DNA of 64,000 nucleotides from Zonotrichia leucophrys gambelii (Eukaryota; Chordata; Aves; Passeriformes; Passerellidae): contig NC_088177.1 of assembly GCF_028769735.1 (NCBI RefSeq), positions 26,196,099 to 26,260,098 of the forward strand, written 5' to 3'. This document shows positions 12,653-26,667 of this stretch, one piece after another. Made by a program: the position numbers and the translations under genes. The notes beneath the pieces were generated by a model that saw nothing but the letters and a program-made list of their open reading frames with translations, was not told the DNA's origin and did not search any database. The number at the start of each line of letters is the position of its first letter. Within the stretch, counting starts at the first letter, position 1.

Positions 12653-15600
12653 CTTGGAGAGAAAAAGATACAATTTTTAAAAAGTTTTCATTTCCCTTCA
12701 CTCTGAAAAATTAAACCAGAAGTGAGACAGCTTCACAACTAAAACTTCACATCAGATAATTTTTATTAATAACTATGTACTTGCAGAAGCATCGTTAAAC
12801 TCACACACAATTAAATAATGGAATAATCAAGTCAGCACCCTAGCTTCTTGAAAGCAATTGTAATAGAAAATTCAAGGTAATAGGCATTACTTTTAACTAA
12901 ACAAGCAAAAATAAAAAATTAAGAACTAAAAAATTTTTTAAAACCCCATATGCACATGTTCCAGAAAGAAATAATCTTACTTGTCTCCTTTTATCCACCT
13001 TTCTCCACTAGAGACTCTCATTCTTTGAGCTCTTTGCATTTCTTGCCTCCAATGTGGAGGAGTTTCACTGCGCCGGAATCGATCTCTTGACCTGGATCTG
13101 GAAGGTGTCCGGTAACGCTTGGAGGAAAAGAGAGAAAATCCTGCCTTAGTTTGAATTTCACATGCTGTGATACCTAAGCAACATTTGCACCCTGGCACTC
13201 CTACATAGCACCTAACAGGACACTTCACATGTATATACCAAGTTTCCACTGAGTGGTTACTAACTTACTGAAAATGTATCTGACATTTAACTAAAGAGGG
13301 AATACACCAACTCTGATCAAATAACTGATTTTAAGGTGAAGTCTACACCAGGATTTTTGTAGTCTCATGAGAGGTTTTCTGCTACTTTTAATTCGCACAA
13401 ATGCTAATGTTTGTTTACTAACAATGAAGATTTGTATCTTTGACAGGCAATGCAAAAACAATACTTCACACTTGTTAAGGATTTTACTAAGAATTGGTGG
13501 AATAGAGACTTCAGTTATTAAAAATATTTGTTACGTGCAGCACACAGCATATGGCTTCACAATACTGAAAGAGCCAATTTGAGAGCTCCCCCCTGCCAAA
13601 AGGGGGAGAAGTCTTCCCCACACTCTTGGTACTGATGTCAGTGGTTCTGTGTTCACTAGAACCCTTCTTGAACTAGTTGCATTCACTATTTAAATATTAC
13701 CATATTAACTTAAATAAAATATTTTAATGTTTTTATCTCACCCCCTTCTTCTCTTTTCTGTCTTCCTTCAAGCCTCAGTCCTCACATCAATTACGATGCA
13801 TTTATTTTTTTAAACCAACTATCCCAATGAATATGATCAGTAACACCAGCAGTGAGACTGCGCTACCACCGTGCTTATTTTGATAAACAGATTGCAAACA
13901 TTTACCCTCGGTCCTCTTCCTTTTATTTTCCTTCCAGATCTGGTGACTAACAGTCTTCTCTGGTAGGTTGACTGTGAGTTTGACAGATTACTAAAAATAA
14001 TTTAAAAAGAATGATATTGTTTGTACAATTAAAAAAGAAGGAAAATCATTATCACAACCTCTTCAGAAACTAAATGAAAACACACCATTTTATTTTACAG
14101 AGACAGTAACATCTACACCGTAAAACTTCAATTTGTGACCACAATAATTTTACAAGATTTCCAAGTTTTAGACTCAGACTGGACAGTTCCAATGCATGCT
14201 AAATGAAATTAAGCCAGTCATTATACATTCTTTACTCACTAAAACCATCTTCAAAGACTAAGCCTTTGTTCTAGGACAAAGACAACAGTTCCTAATAAAC
14301 GGAGAAATCTATTTTTCATCCAGCAGTGCTTACAACATAGAACTGTTCAACATGGAAAAAAATCAACATTAGAGCTCTAAAACAGTAATGTGACCACACC
14401 ACTGCCAGACTATAGTATGTGACCATACCATAGTCAGACTGAAACCAGATATCTTACCTCTCTCTTTCCTTCTCTCTGCTTTTTCTCTCTTTTTCTTTCT
14501 CATCTACTTTAGGAGGACTTTTCCTCATCAGGAACCGGTTTTCAGGTATGGGAGGAATTTCTTCAGGACGGACAGTAGATAATGGCTGTGCTTCAGTATT
14601 TTCATCTTCACTTTCACTGGATGAACTTTATTTTGTATAGAAAATATGCACAATGAGTTATTTGGATGAAGGAAGACCCTTCAATCTATTTAAATAATTC
14701 AGAAATTCTCTTAATTCAATATACAATGATACCACAAGAACCTCAGAAAACAGAGCTATTTCAGAAACAACCTTTTTCCCCCATGATATATTTGCTCCAA
14801 AGTATAAACCAGCAGTAGATTTCTGACCAACACTTTTTCTCTACTAAAGACAATGGTGCAACACTGAACATAGACATACTGTCTATTTAGATGAAACTTT
14901 TGGTTTACTTTCTTTTAAAAACACTTTCAGGAGACTAAAAATTCAGATTTTATACTAGAATTTGTAACTTTCTACAGACTATAGTAATTCCAAGCAATTT
15001 ACAAACTTCTGTGAAAAGGGCTTAGGTGCACAGAAACACTGTTTAGGCAGCACTGCCCAAAGTAAACGTTTCTTAAATTCCACTGCTAGCTTAGAAAAAT
15101 GTGACTTGCACTGCATCCTTTATGATGCTTGTATCCCCAATCATCTGTTCTGTTTATGCTGGATGTTAGGTTCTGCACATTAAGGCTGGTTGTGAGAGCA
15201 AGGGGGGGAGAAGAATCCCAGACTTTGTTATCAGGAGCTGCACTTGCTCCCTGCATCCTTCTCCTGGTCTGTGCTCTCTGCAGCACAGACAGTGGGACAG
15301 AGCTCTCCTGTGCTTTTAGTTAGTTTTTAGCTAGCTGAGGCAGTGAATTTCCCTGGACTGTGGTTTTTCTTCTTCTTGGAACTGTTTGAACCTGCGCTGG
15401 ACTGAAAACCCAGAAGAGCACCAGGAGCTGACACCTGTGGCCACCAGGGCCTGGGACGCTGCATTCCAGCACTGGAGGGACTGAACACAGACTGAGTGAG
15501 CCCAGTCACAGCCCATGACAAGGCCTTTCTGAATTTGTCATCCATTCAGAACAGTGAGAGGTTTTATTGTTTAATATTGTTCATTTTTTATGCTTATGAA

Positions 15601-18600
15601 TACTTTGCTTTTTAAATGAGCACTTTTTTCTACTTTTCTCCAAGGAAATCCTTTCCCAAACCAGCTGGGGGTAGGGCCACTTGAATCTGCTTTTCTAGAG
15701 GGACCCCTTTAGGAGTTTCCTCCCAAATTTGCCTTAAATCACGACAAACTGACACAACTTTTATCTCACACTGAACTATAACAAAACTATTAGTTTCACA
15801 ATAACATTCTCAAAAGCAAGACTTGCTTTCTCAATTTTATTATCTTCCAGAGAAACTGCAAGAGTTTTGGCATATCAAACCAAAAAACTGAAGTATTAAT
15901 TACTTAAGAATTATTATTTAAGAACTTACTAGAAGTCAATTTATTAATTTTATGTTTAATTGTGCTATATTCCTGCATGATACATTTTTCTAAGTTCCAT
16001 CACATATAGCTCAAAATGAATTGTACAGAAGTAAATTTATGGCAACAAACCATCCCTACCCATTTCAAACCTACCACTCCAACTTTTCAAGCCAACTGAA
16101 GTGTGAGTTCATTCATTTACTCCATTACATGCTGCAGTACACAGGCACATGAACATGACCCTTCACAATCATATCAGAAAATTTATTCTTGTATATGGAA
16201 ACCAACGACCTCCCAGACTGCAAACCCTGCATTGCTACGTAGTCTGCAGCTACTAAGACAAGAGAATGGTACTGGATGGTGTACATGTAACGGAACAAAA
16301 CAAATCTCAAAACTGACCTTTTCTTGCTTTTCTTTCTCTTCTTCTTTTCTTTCTTATGTTTCTTGGAATTTCTTTTGTGTTTCTTTTTTCGTTTTTTAGA
16401 TTTCTCTTCTGAAGCACTCTCAGAATCCGATGACGAATCAGAAGATGATTCTGAATCGCTTGAACTTTCTGAGTCACTGGATGAGGAAGATGACTTGTGT
16501 CTCTTCTTTTCTTCTTTCTTAGCTTTAGATCAGAACAGCAAAGACACATTTTAATATCAAACACTTCTAAACTAATCTAAGAAAAATCACCCATCTTTTA
16601 TCTGTCTCTGTATCTTGTATCCTGGTATGGACAGGACCATTCTCTCTTGTATCTCTCAGATTCTTATAATCGTGTCATGAGATTACCTCATCAAAATACT
16701 TAAGAGCAAATTGATATTTTGGAAAAAACATTGTTTCTCCATAGCACAATAAAGGATATGTCTAGGAAAACAAGACATTTTCATAATTTGGACTTATGAA
16801 ACTAAATCTAAAATTTATACTGTCAAGCACTTGCAGAACTGTGCAAGTTTTCTGATGATATTTATACAACATAAACTACATACAAAGAAGTCGTTAAAAT
16901 GTATTTATATGTGTTTATTAAAAAAATTCTTTAGCTTCAGGTTTCACCTGACTTCATCAAATCACTAATAAGAGAAATTTTGACTAGGACCTCTTCTACA
17001 AAACTGGTACCAAACTCCCACCTGTCCTTAAGAAAGTTAATGTAATATTTTTTGTTCCACAGTTTTTCTTGTGAGCTGTATTAGTTTAGCTAGTCTGTAA
17101 TAACCTTTCTAAATACTGGGTTAATACTTTGCTTTCTTCTTTTTTTTTTCTCCCCAGAACTTAAGATTTCCCCTAGAACTTAAAGATGTTCTAAAAATTC
17201 TACCACTTGGCCAGAGAAATTCTTCTTTTATAATTTTTTTAAATCTTCTACTTTTCACTTATCCCTCCAACTTTAGGGAACTAAAAAAAGGAAAAACAAA
17301 GGAAAATATGACAAACATTCCGCTTTTCTAGGCGATCATCCTCTCAAACCCCATGTTAAAAGCTTATCAAGGCCTCTGCAATATTGTAATTGTGATCATG
17401 GCATCATTCAATTTATAGCATCCAGTAACATGGCTCGGTCATCATACACTCATTCTTAAATCCAATTCTTCCACCTAAGGAGATAATTTGCATAGTCGAT
17501 AAAGCACTTCATCTGGATATTCACTGTGTGAAAATCAGATCTTCTTTCCTCAACTCTAACCTATGACAAAAACACTCATACCCAGCACCTTGCTTATACT
17601 GTGATTCCTTCTGCTAGTGGCATCTTGACATCTTAGCCATCTTACCTGTTAAACCCCAGTACCAGTTCTACTTTCATTCCATGAAGGCCTAATCCCTTTC
17701 TTTATGTTGCCTACTAGACAAACTCATACAATAAATACTTAAGACTTCCTTGGTATCCTAATGTACCCTTGCACAGAAATTCATCACTGTAGTTCCCTCA
17801 CAGGCAACCTCCTTATTCCTTTGTCTTAAAATGAAGTTCTTAAAAGCAGCCTTCCCTGATAATTGCCTCATAATTCACATAATCAGTTTGCATTTACCTC
17901 CCACAGTACTGTACCACAAACAGTTCCACTATTAGATGACTCTGTTGATGATCTTGCATGACACTGACTGCATCCCAGAAACTGCTCCTATCTGGATTCA
18001 CCTCCCAGTAACTGACAAGTCCAAGGACGTCTCCTGCTCCACTGTGACCTTTGGACAACAGCTTGGCAAATTTGCTTCAGCTGATGTGCTGTCACACTGT
18101 TCCTCCTTCTTCCACTGCTTCAGGCCAGGACACCTCATCAGAGGTTCCCTGCTGGGCATTCAGAGAACAACTCCAGCCATGCTGCCATCTTTCACAGTTA
18201 GCAGCCCATTTCTCACTGGAGGTCCTACACACAGCCTCCCCCTTTTAAAAGCAGGATTCTCTGCACACCAGAATTTCCACCATGGTCTGTCACACAGCAT
18301 CTTTATCACGCTGGCTGTGCATTAGGGCCCATCAAGGCCATCGTCTTCCGCCACACTCTGCTCTGCCCTTCACCTGCCTGATCCTGGTGTGTAAGGCTTC
18401 TTGTTCTCCAAACATTCCTACTGCCCATCACTATCTAGGACTGAGCCTTATAGCTCCACAGACTGGGGATCCCATCATCCTGGCACTAATCTCCCTCCTT
18501 GGCACACCAGGCCAGCTACAGAAACCAGAGCTGCCACGAAGGCAGCAGTACTGAGTCAGTCAGTTCTATGGTTTTGTATTTATTCCACTCACTCTTTGGA

Positions 18601-21600
18601 TGACAAGCACTTTAACGCTCTGCCTAAAGGCTGCAGGTCATCACTGCTCAGTGACAAAAATTTCACTTAGTCATTCAAGACTCCCAGAGTGGACTTCAAA
18701 GGGAGTGTGATGATCCAATGAAGACATCTATGCAAGTGAGTATCTCATTGCTGAGTTTCACCCATTCTGTAGCTGTACTGTTGTATTTTCTAGTTATAGA
18801 CCTGTGCATTTCCCAAGAGATGCCATACTACAGAATACTGTCCAAAAAACCCATAATTGTATCCTAACACATGGCATGATCCAGGGCCTTTCAGAAGTCA
18901 GGAGCCAAAAGATAACTCTGCTTTGAATTCTGTGGTACTGAAGAGATCACCTCAGACACCAAAGTCACTCTGCCAAATATCACAACAAATGAGCAACAAG
19001 GAGGTGAAAAAACAAGAAGTTGAAGTTCAAATGCTTGTATGTTCCTTTGCCCAAACAAACCATTATTCTTGTGCTTCAAAATCCTTGGTGTAACCCTTCC
19101 CAGTACATACCAGAACGTGCTAAGAATGAAACAAACAGAAGCAAACAGAATAAGCATCTTGGCTTTCTGCTGAGATTCTCCATAGTGACAGGAACATCTT
19201 AGGTTCTGCTTCTCTTATAAAATAAGGCTTGATCCAAGCTCTCATACCATGTTCAATTCTGCAATGGCAGAGCAGGACATCCCTTCCAGAACAAAAGACA
19301 GGTCCTGTCATATTCCTCTTTAAAAATAGATTATAGTCACTTAAAAAGTGTATGAGCTAAAGGGCCAAATCCAGACTTTTATAATCTAAGTGTCTGTTTT
19401 GAAAAGTTACCTTAGAGCAACCTGAAATAAGTTCAATACTTTCCAAAGAAGTATAAGTTACCAAATAAAGTCAGGCTGCCACCAATCTCAGCACAGCACT
19501 CTACTTGATATGACAAGTGCTTGCCAGCTTTGTACCAAAATGTAGTGAGTATAAGAAAACTCAAGACAGGAGAAGCTTTGAAAAAAAGCATGAATGATTG
19601 TTCTTCAATGTCTTTTGCATCAACAACTTTTAAGTTCTTTAGAAGACAGATTGCTCTGCAATGTCATACACCTTTTCACCAACCATGCCATCATCTATCT
19701 CAAGTAAGTTCCTAAATATTTTTATAAGCAGCCAGCATGGAAGAAAACAAGAAAATTACCTCATATATACAGTTCAACTTTACCTTTGGATTTTGGAATT
19801 AACTCTCCACAACTCAGTATGCGTACTTCAGCATATGGTTTACTAGATGCATCTGTTTTCTGGTTTTCTATTTCTCTCACAACTTCCTGACCTGAGATGA
19901 CTTGTCCAAAAACAACATGATGCCTGAAGAACATAAACAAAAGTAAGTAGTCTTAGCACTTAACTTTCTCAAGACACTTCCCAAACAAATGTAAGAAGAA
20001 AATAAGCCATACTTACCCATCTAAATGAGGTGTAGGTTTAGTTGTTCTGTTGTTTCCAGATTTTAATTTAAAAAGAAAAACAAAATTAGTATTAGTGAGA
20101 AGCCATCAGCATTCAAAGCATGTAATCTACACATAGGAAGGTGAACATTATTTTGAGTGTACTAACAAAATTGAACAAAACCAATATATATCAGTCTATG
20201 TTTGTGTGCAGTTAAAAATATTTAATGTTTTATATGTTATATTAGCTATTCAATGAAAAACTCTGATTATTAGATTTTACTGAAAAAACCCCCCAAAATT
20301 GCACAGAGATTTTTAGACAGAATCCTCATGTAGGATATCATAAGTTTCTACTTATTGAATTATATAAATACTACCAGGAACAGATACAAAAGTCTGCAGG
20401 AAAAATGCAAATAACCTTTTACGCATTAGAAAAGAACCAGAAAACTGGAAGAAAAAGTATCTGCATGTAGAGATTAACTGACACTCTCTCAGCTTTCCCC
20501 CATACTAGCATTACTAAGGCATACATGTCAGTTATGGAAGAGTAGAAAACTGGGATGATTAGAGCAATGATCATTTAGAAATCCCAAAATAAAGTTTTAA
20601 TGCTGACATCCACAAGTCGTTATGCTAACTACAGCCATGAAACATGGGTAAGAGTGATGTATTTTGAGAATATTTTCTGTAGATAATTTAGAATTTAAAA
20701 GAGTCTACTGCAATGTATTTTTAGAATTTAAATTTTACCTATAAGTAAGACTGTACTGGAAAGCTATTTTGTGATTAGGAAAAGCCCTCTACTACTTTGG
20801 AGAGCCACCAGAGCTGTTTTGCCACCTTCCCGAAAACAATTTATTACAGTACTAAGAATCTCACAAGGAACTAACGGGTTTGCTTTTTTGTCCAAGTTAG
20901 AACACAGCTACTGAAAATTACTGAAAGCCTTTTTGCACAGAAAATTAAATACAAATAAGCTCATCAGGGGTAAAAATAGGCACATTAGGAAAATGGCTAC
21001 TTCCAGGCAACCTGGTAAAAAAACATCCATTTTGGCTTTGCACAGGAGCCAGTCTTCAATATTTAAAAGGATTCCCTTAACAGCTCACAAACAGCAAACC
21101 ATACACACATTTCAAGACATTTCAATACTTACATAAAGAACTGTGAACCATTTGTATCTTTCCCTCGGTTGGCCATTGAAAGGAGAAATTCTTTGTTGTG
21201 CTTTACAGCAAAACTTTCATCTAAAGAAAGTGTTTTCAGTTACTTTTTAAGCATACGATATATGCTTAGGTAAATGTTATCATCTAAGTAAATGAATCCT
21301 AATTAAATAAATCTGTTAGCCACTTGAATGAAAAGTTGTACTAAAAATAGACTAAAAATAACAGCTATTTTTAAAACATCATTCTGTTCATTCTATGTAA
21401 CAAGGAGAAATATGAATCCAATGGTTTATAGCCTGAGAGGAAAAAAAATTAAAATTCAGTATTCTTGCACAAAACATCTGTCTCCTACCAACACTAGCAG
21501 AGATGTTTAAGTTGTTGCTCTATTTTTCTTTGGAACAGAAGCTGTGTATTAATGATCAATAAATCCCTAATTTTCAGGCATTTTGTTGTTTTGTTTTTTG

Positions 21601-24600
21601 TTTTTTTTAAGTACACATAGAGAGTTTGATAGGAATCCCAAACAACTTGTTTGTCTGACAGACAGAGATGAATTTATCAAGTTAGCCATTAAGAAAATTA
21701 GTTTAACTTCAATGAATCCTACTTCTTACGAGCAAGGAATTGTTATTAGTTCAAAGTAAATCCCAATGAAACTATGAAATGAAAAAAGTGTAAAATGTAA
21801 TCACTATTCTTCATTTAAGACACCTGCAAGAAACAATCCTCTTCCTTCTTTCTCAAAACAGCAAAAAGGCTTTTGGGGGAAGGGAATTCTGCAGACATAA
21901 GGACATTTGTTCAATACTGTTTGGATACAGATAGCAGGAGGAAGTATTAACAAAGAAAAATGTACAATATTCATAATGCTACTGTCACTAGCCATGAAAG
22001 GGACAGTCCCACTCCCTCTCCAATCACCTGTACAATAGCATCAAGTGTCAACCTAATCCTATGGTGCACTGGTTAATTTACCCACAAAAGCAAAACTTTC
22101 CACAAATTCAGTTCCATACTGTGACCAGCCAAGTTGAACAGCCAGCCCACTATTACCACAAAATAAGTGGAGGTTGTGCTCATTTTTCCATTTCTCCCAG
22201 TCATACATTTGCTCAAATGCAGCTACTCATTTGTGTTAGTTCTCATGCTTGCCAAGTTGGATCCACTCACTAACATGGGAATATATAAATTTTTTTTGCT
22301 ACAATCTTTAGGCATTTTAGCAAGCCAAATCAGGCTGAAGTTTGATGGGAGAGTCAGTGCAAGGTGAGGCCTCCTCCCTCTTTTGGCAGTTGCAAACTGT
22401 TGATTCCACTCAAGGTCTGATGTAAATTTGCAGCCTGGCCCAGCTACAGCAATGAATAATTACTGTGTGTGCTGCAAGCTCAGACAACAACCAATGGCAA
22501 AAAAAAGTATCTGGGAGGGGAGAGGGGCTTAACCTTGCCTGGGTGGCAGCTACCAGCACCTGGGCTTAGGTGTAACACAACAACTGCTGCAATAACCAAG
22601 ATGCTCCACTACATTCTGGGCAAACACAGGCTGAGAAATGCAGCAACTATAGCTTCTTCTGCAGCACTGGCTGAGAAAGAACCAGGACTGTGAGAAAACT
22701 AAAGGCTCTACCATCCTGGGTTCAGGAAAGCAGAGCTCTGTGTGTTTTTTAAATAAAAATTTGCAAGGAAACCCAACCCCATCAACACCTTTCTCCTTTT
22801 CCCTCAAAGAGAAGATCATCCCCAGCTTTTAGCTAGCTGAGCAAGCCAAAAGTAAATATCTAAAATCAGCAATAAAAATTAAGTCTGGTAAAAAGGACAA
22901 ATACACAGGAGTTCAGTTTTAGTTTTTTGTTCATTAAAATGGTTCATATCTTAAAAGTAAAATAACTTTAACAGGACAGTCAAAGGCCTTCAAGACCAGA
23001 CAAAATCTTTTTAAAAATGGAATTCAGGTTTACAGAACAGAGACTACAGAATGTAAAGGTAATTGTTTAATTTAACACCAAAATAGAACAAACAGATAGA
23101 ACTCTTACCTTCAAAAAAGCCACCATAAATGGATTCTCCTCCTCTGCCATTTCCTTAAAAGAGGAAAAGTGAGGGTTAAAGTAGTGATTAAAAGAGTTAC
23201 ATTATGTGGAAGGTACTTCATAATACTCATGTAACTGCATCCAAGTCACTGACATTATTCTTCAAGATATGCAAACACAATCAAGATGCATTTTTGTAAT
23301 CCAGAAGCAAAAAACTTGGAAAACAAGAAAATATTTTCCCATGTATTCAGCAACAATCTTCCTCTTTTCTTTATTTCCCAGCAGCAGATGCAATATTTAA
23401 TTCTCATGCTTCAACCTTTCAATAGCAGGTATGAATGGTTCTCTGAATGATTGAGATAACTTGAGCAAAAGTGGGTGAATGAACATATAGAAGTTTATTA
23501 TACAAATCCTCATGGAAAGGATCTCACACAGAAGAAAGGGGAAAAAGCAGTGATATCTGTCAGAGAATAATTAATTTAAGTAAATGGTTCTATATAAAAC
23601 TTTTGCAATGTTTTATTACATGAGTGGCAAAATTTTCTTTAAAAATTCATTTCATACCTTCACTGAAGTCGCCTCCTTGGATCATAAAGTCTTTCACTAC
23701 CCTGTGAAACAGACAACTTTTGTAATGCAATGGCTTTTGGGTGGACTTTCCTGTACCCTTTTCACCTAAAGAAGAAAATGAACAAAACCAAAAATTACTC
23801 TCTGCATCTTCATTACAAAAAAAAGTTCTATGTAAAACACTCGATCAAAATCATCTTCTGTGCTCTGAAAAACTGGCCTGTGAGGCAGACTTACCTGTAA
23901 GAAAGTGGCATTTAAGAAAGCAGTGCAGAAATTATTTTCTGTCTCTACAATTAACTAGAAGAACACTTTACTGGCATTAGTATACAACTCTGGTCACTGC
24001 CATCCAAACTGACTGAAGCTAAATATCCAGTTTATATTTATGACAACTAGTATTGCTCAGATACATGCAAGAAACAATCAGATCTGTACTTAAAAACCAG
24101 CAAGGCTAAGGTACCACAAAAACTTGTAAGAAAACCATAGAGGCAGGGGGAAGGGGGAGGACTTTCATTCCCCCCTCACTCATTATGACAATGCCATCTT
24201 CCTCCCTTGCATCAGCTTTACTGTTTAAGCAAACTCTGCTTCAGCTACCACACAATGGCCTCTCCCTGCTCACAGAGAGAGGATTTCTGCAGAGTTAGCC
24301 ATATGCATGGCCCATGGTGGGTCCTGTGAAGGTAACAGCAAGGTAATCAGTGGCACTTCTCAGGGAAGACCGCTTCCTCTTCATGCTGTAAACTGTTAGA
24401 CAGCATCTTCCTATAATCTTATTCTGAGCAATTCAACTGGAAGCTTTTGTCAAGGGCAGTTCCTCTGAACTTACAGACTGGTGTCTCCATATGGATTTGA
24501 ATAGCTAGAAAAAAACCCACTTTTGATAAAACTCTGCTAAGCGTGAAGCTGTGTATGTTCCACTAACTTGGTGTATGCTAGGAAAACATGGAGCTGTCGA

Positions 24601-26126
24601 TCCCTGTTTTACAAAGGCAGCACACACTTTTCAAAACTCTCAGAAAAAAAGATGAGTAAGGAAAACAAAAACTGAAAGTTTGAATAATTTGCTGATGATC
24701 AATATCAAACTTTTTGCATATTTTTCTCACTATTCTTACATGTGTTAAGGCAGCACAATAGTTCAGGATCTGAATTTGATTATGGATGTCAGCAACAAAT
24801 GCTGAACTTGATCATACATATTGCTGACCTGAAATGCTGTTGAAGACTTCAATTCACAAATATAAGACAGCAGTAGGGAGTAACACCTTTATTCAATAAT
24901 CTGATTTTTGGGAGATTGACAGCAGATCAAGAATGCCACAGTCACCTATTAACATAGTCACAGTCATTAAAAATCATTGAAGTTCAAATTTGTTAACAAA
25001 TTTTGATAATTTGATTTTGCCATTAAACCTATTGTCAGATCAGATTTCCTACATTCCTGCAGACAACCTGAATGGTGTGCTGCATGATCTAGTTAACTTA
25101 ACATGAATGTAATCATGTGTCCACACCTGATTCAGATCATATTAGTACTGCTGAGGGATTCACTATTAACAGCTACAGACTTGACCTGAAAAATAACCAA
25201 GCTGGAAGGAAAGGAAGCAGAAAAAGCTGAAGACAGAAAGCAGATATGCTATTTATGTATTCTCAAAGTTATTCTTGCAACAATAAACTCAAGTTTTGCT
25301 AAGCTGTCAGCATTTGCAACAAAAGTATGCAGTCTGCAGGAAAGTAATTCTCTTTGTAAATGTTTCCAAGGGAGAATCTCTTGAGTATTTTCCTCATGAA
25401 ATACACTTTCAATAGGAGTAGAAATCACCAGTATCCATCAAGAAATTAAAATAACAGAAAAAACAACTGATGAATAAAAGCATCACCTTTCAAATTCCAC
25501 AAAGTATCATAAGACTGAAATGTAAGTCTGCATGGCTGACCTCTTGTTGGCTACCTTTCAAGACTGGATGATGTTATATAATGTGAACAGCAATATCTGT
25601 GCTAGTAACAGAAAATCAGCTTACTGTGTCTGTATTTAAAGTTGGTTAGTATATACTCCCTGCAACACACTAAGCCAAAGCTACAATTGCTTTGCTTTAC
25701 ATCATATTTGTAGGCTCATATGTGCACCATCAGCTAAATATTTGGAGGGGTGAAGAAACAATTCTGAACTTACTTCCACATTTAAGAATATGTCCCAGAT
25801 AATAACAGACATCAAACTAATTAACATGGCATTAAATCAAAAATTACAGATTAAAGAGTAAAATCTACAAACCTGTGCAAAGGCAGCGAAAATTCTCACA
25901 TGTCTTTGGACACACATCTGAAAACAATTCAAAGACCACTCTTCCAGCTAGAAAAAAAAACAAAAAACCACCATATTTACTGTGAAGTTAAAGGCCATTT
26001 GTATTATTTCTATATATATCTCATATGAATATCATGCTACTGAATTGACACTTTCATTTTCTTACCGGGTACATTGTTGATGGCTATGTCAAAAAAGCAA
26101 CGCGGTCTCTGGACCTTCACTCCCAT
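11533..26126 (-). CDS. PPIG: PPIG, peptidyl-prolyl isomerase G (SR-cyclophilin), complete CDS
   Basis: Coding exons in transcript order: 26126-26066, 25947-25873, 23765-23658, 23153-23109, 21220-21133, 20046-20017, 19923-19784, 16522-16318, 14625-14458, 13990-13906, 13117-12981 and 12652-11533. All have GT/AG junctions and matching phases, and sum to 2262 nt (753 aa; I recall 754 in human). Residues 8-176 form a cyclophilin PPIase domain with [15 protein letters not shown], which carries the catalytic Arg and the Phe and Gln of the pocket. The Trp that binds cyclosporin in CypA is His here (TPHLDGHHVVFG), as in mammalian PPIG. Next come a Ser/Asp/Glu tract (about 200-230), Lys-rich segments and a long Arg/Ser domain ending [14 protein letters not shown] is a nuclear-speckle protein that binds the phosphorylated RNA polymerase II C-terminal domain and splicing factors. 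The ATG has G at -3 and G at +4. The 5' UTR is spliced, with the promoter at the CpG island near 33.6 kb. Confidence 0.96.
15140..15755 (+). mobile_element. Avian ERV long terminal repeat, probable solo LTR, antisense in PPIG
   Basis: A GC-enriched block inside otherwise AT-rich PPIG intron sequence (between exons 16318-16522 and 14458-14625). It contains stretches I recognise as recurring in passerine LTRs: ttttagctagctgaggcagtg, tccctggactgtgg, gcgctggactgaaaac, gaggttttattgtttaatattg and gagggacccctttaggagt. No gag, pol or env frame flanks it, so it looks like a solo LTR left by recombination. Its apparent sense strand is +, opposite to PPIG. Boundaries are approximate and no target-site duplication was identified. 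Family (ERVL or ERVK) is not assigned. Confidence 0.6.
20017..20046 (-). CDS. PPIG: PPIG 30-nt microexon of the PPIase domain
   Basis: The exon encodes the core of [11 protein letters not shown], with flanking acceptor acaacag and donor GTAAGT. The acceptor has almost no adjacent pyrimidine tract (aaattaaaatctggaaacaacag); the T-rich stretch lies some 25 bases further upstream. The following intron is only 93 bases (19924-20016). Both neighbours join in phase 2, so skipping would delete ten residues without a frameshift. Those residues carry part of the substrate loop next to the His that replaces the CypA Trp. Confidence 0.9.
22340..22775. repeat. Possible LTR-like or other repeat block in a PPIG intron
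   Basis: A patch richer in G and C than its surroundings within the intron between exons 23109-23153 and 21133-21220. It includes ggaggggagaggggctt and tggcagctaccagcacctggg and ends near ttaaataaaaatttgcaagg, which could be an LTR poly(A) region on the + strand. I could not match it confidently to a known avian family, and no coding frame in it is convincing. Confidence 0.25.
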
Positions 26127-26138
26127 GGCTTCAGAAGT
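26066..26138 (-). CDS. PPIG: PPIG first coding exon with start codon
   Basis: The acceptor cagtaattag puts the exon edge at 26138. Twelve untranslated bases precede ATG (26124-26126) in gaagccATGG, a strong context. The peptide [20 protein letters not shown] matches the cyclophilin G start, with the family's CFFDIAI beta strand. No in-frame ATG lies upstream in the exon, and the donor GTAAGA follows. Confidence 0.93.
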
Positions 26139-26667
26139 CTAATTACTGTAAGCAATGAAAAAAAAATTTAGTTTTTCCTTCTGTGCACTGAAATCATGTG
26201 TAAGTCAATACAGGTGTAAGGCATTACAAAAGTCAATAAAAACTGCAGAAAACAAACAAAAATCCCAGACAGCAAACATTAGCATTTTTTGAAGTTCAAA
26301 AAATGCCAAGTACTTTAGGTCATTTTCATGTGTTGTAGCCCCAAATGAGTGATTTTCTTCATGTTTGCTGCAATAACATTAAACTTGAGTGTGATACTTC
26401 AGGTGGGGAAATAGAAAAGAAAAGATACTGTGAGATATGGGCAAAACTTTAGCATTCAATTTTCAAACTTCAAAATTCAGTATTTCCTGGATTCCTGTCA
26501 TGGCAGTTACCAGGCATTGCTCCAATTAGGATTCAAACCATTCTTGACAAAAAAATACAAGGGTGTCTTTTTTTCCCCAACTGCTGCTAAGTGAAATTGT
26601 TTTGGCTTTTCACTGTCTCTTTTCCCTTTATGCCATTGTTTCTCTCTTGGAACACCCTCACTGGTAT

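Noticed and set aside
18051..18670. Several overlapping 65-90-codon + strand frames in a PPIG intron
   Set aside because: Different frames overlap, composition is non-coding in character, and no family similarity is recognisable.
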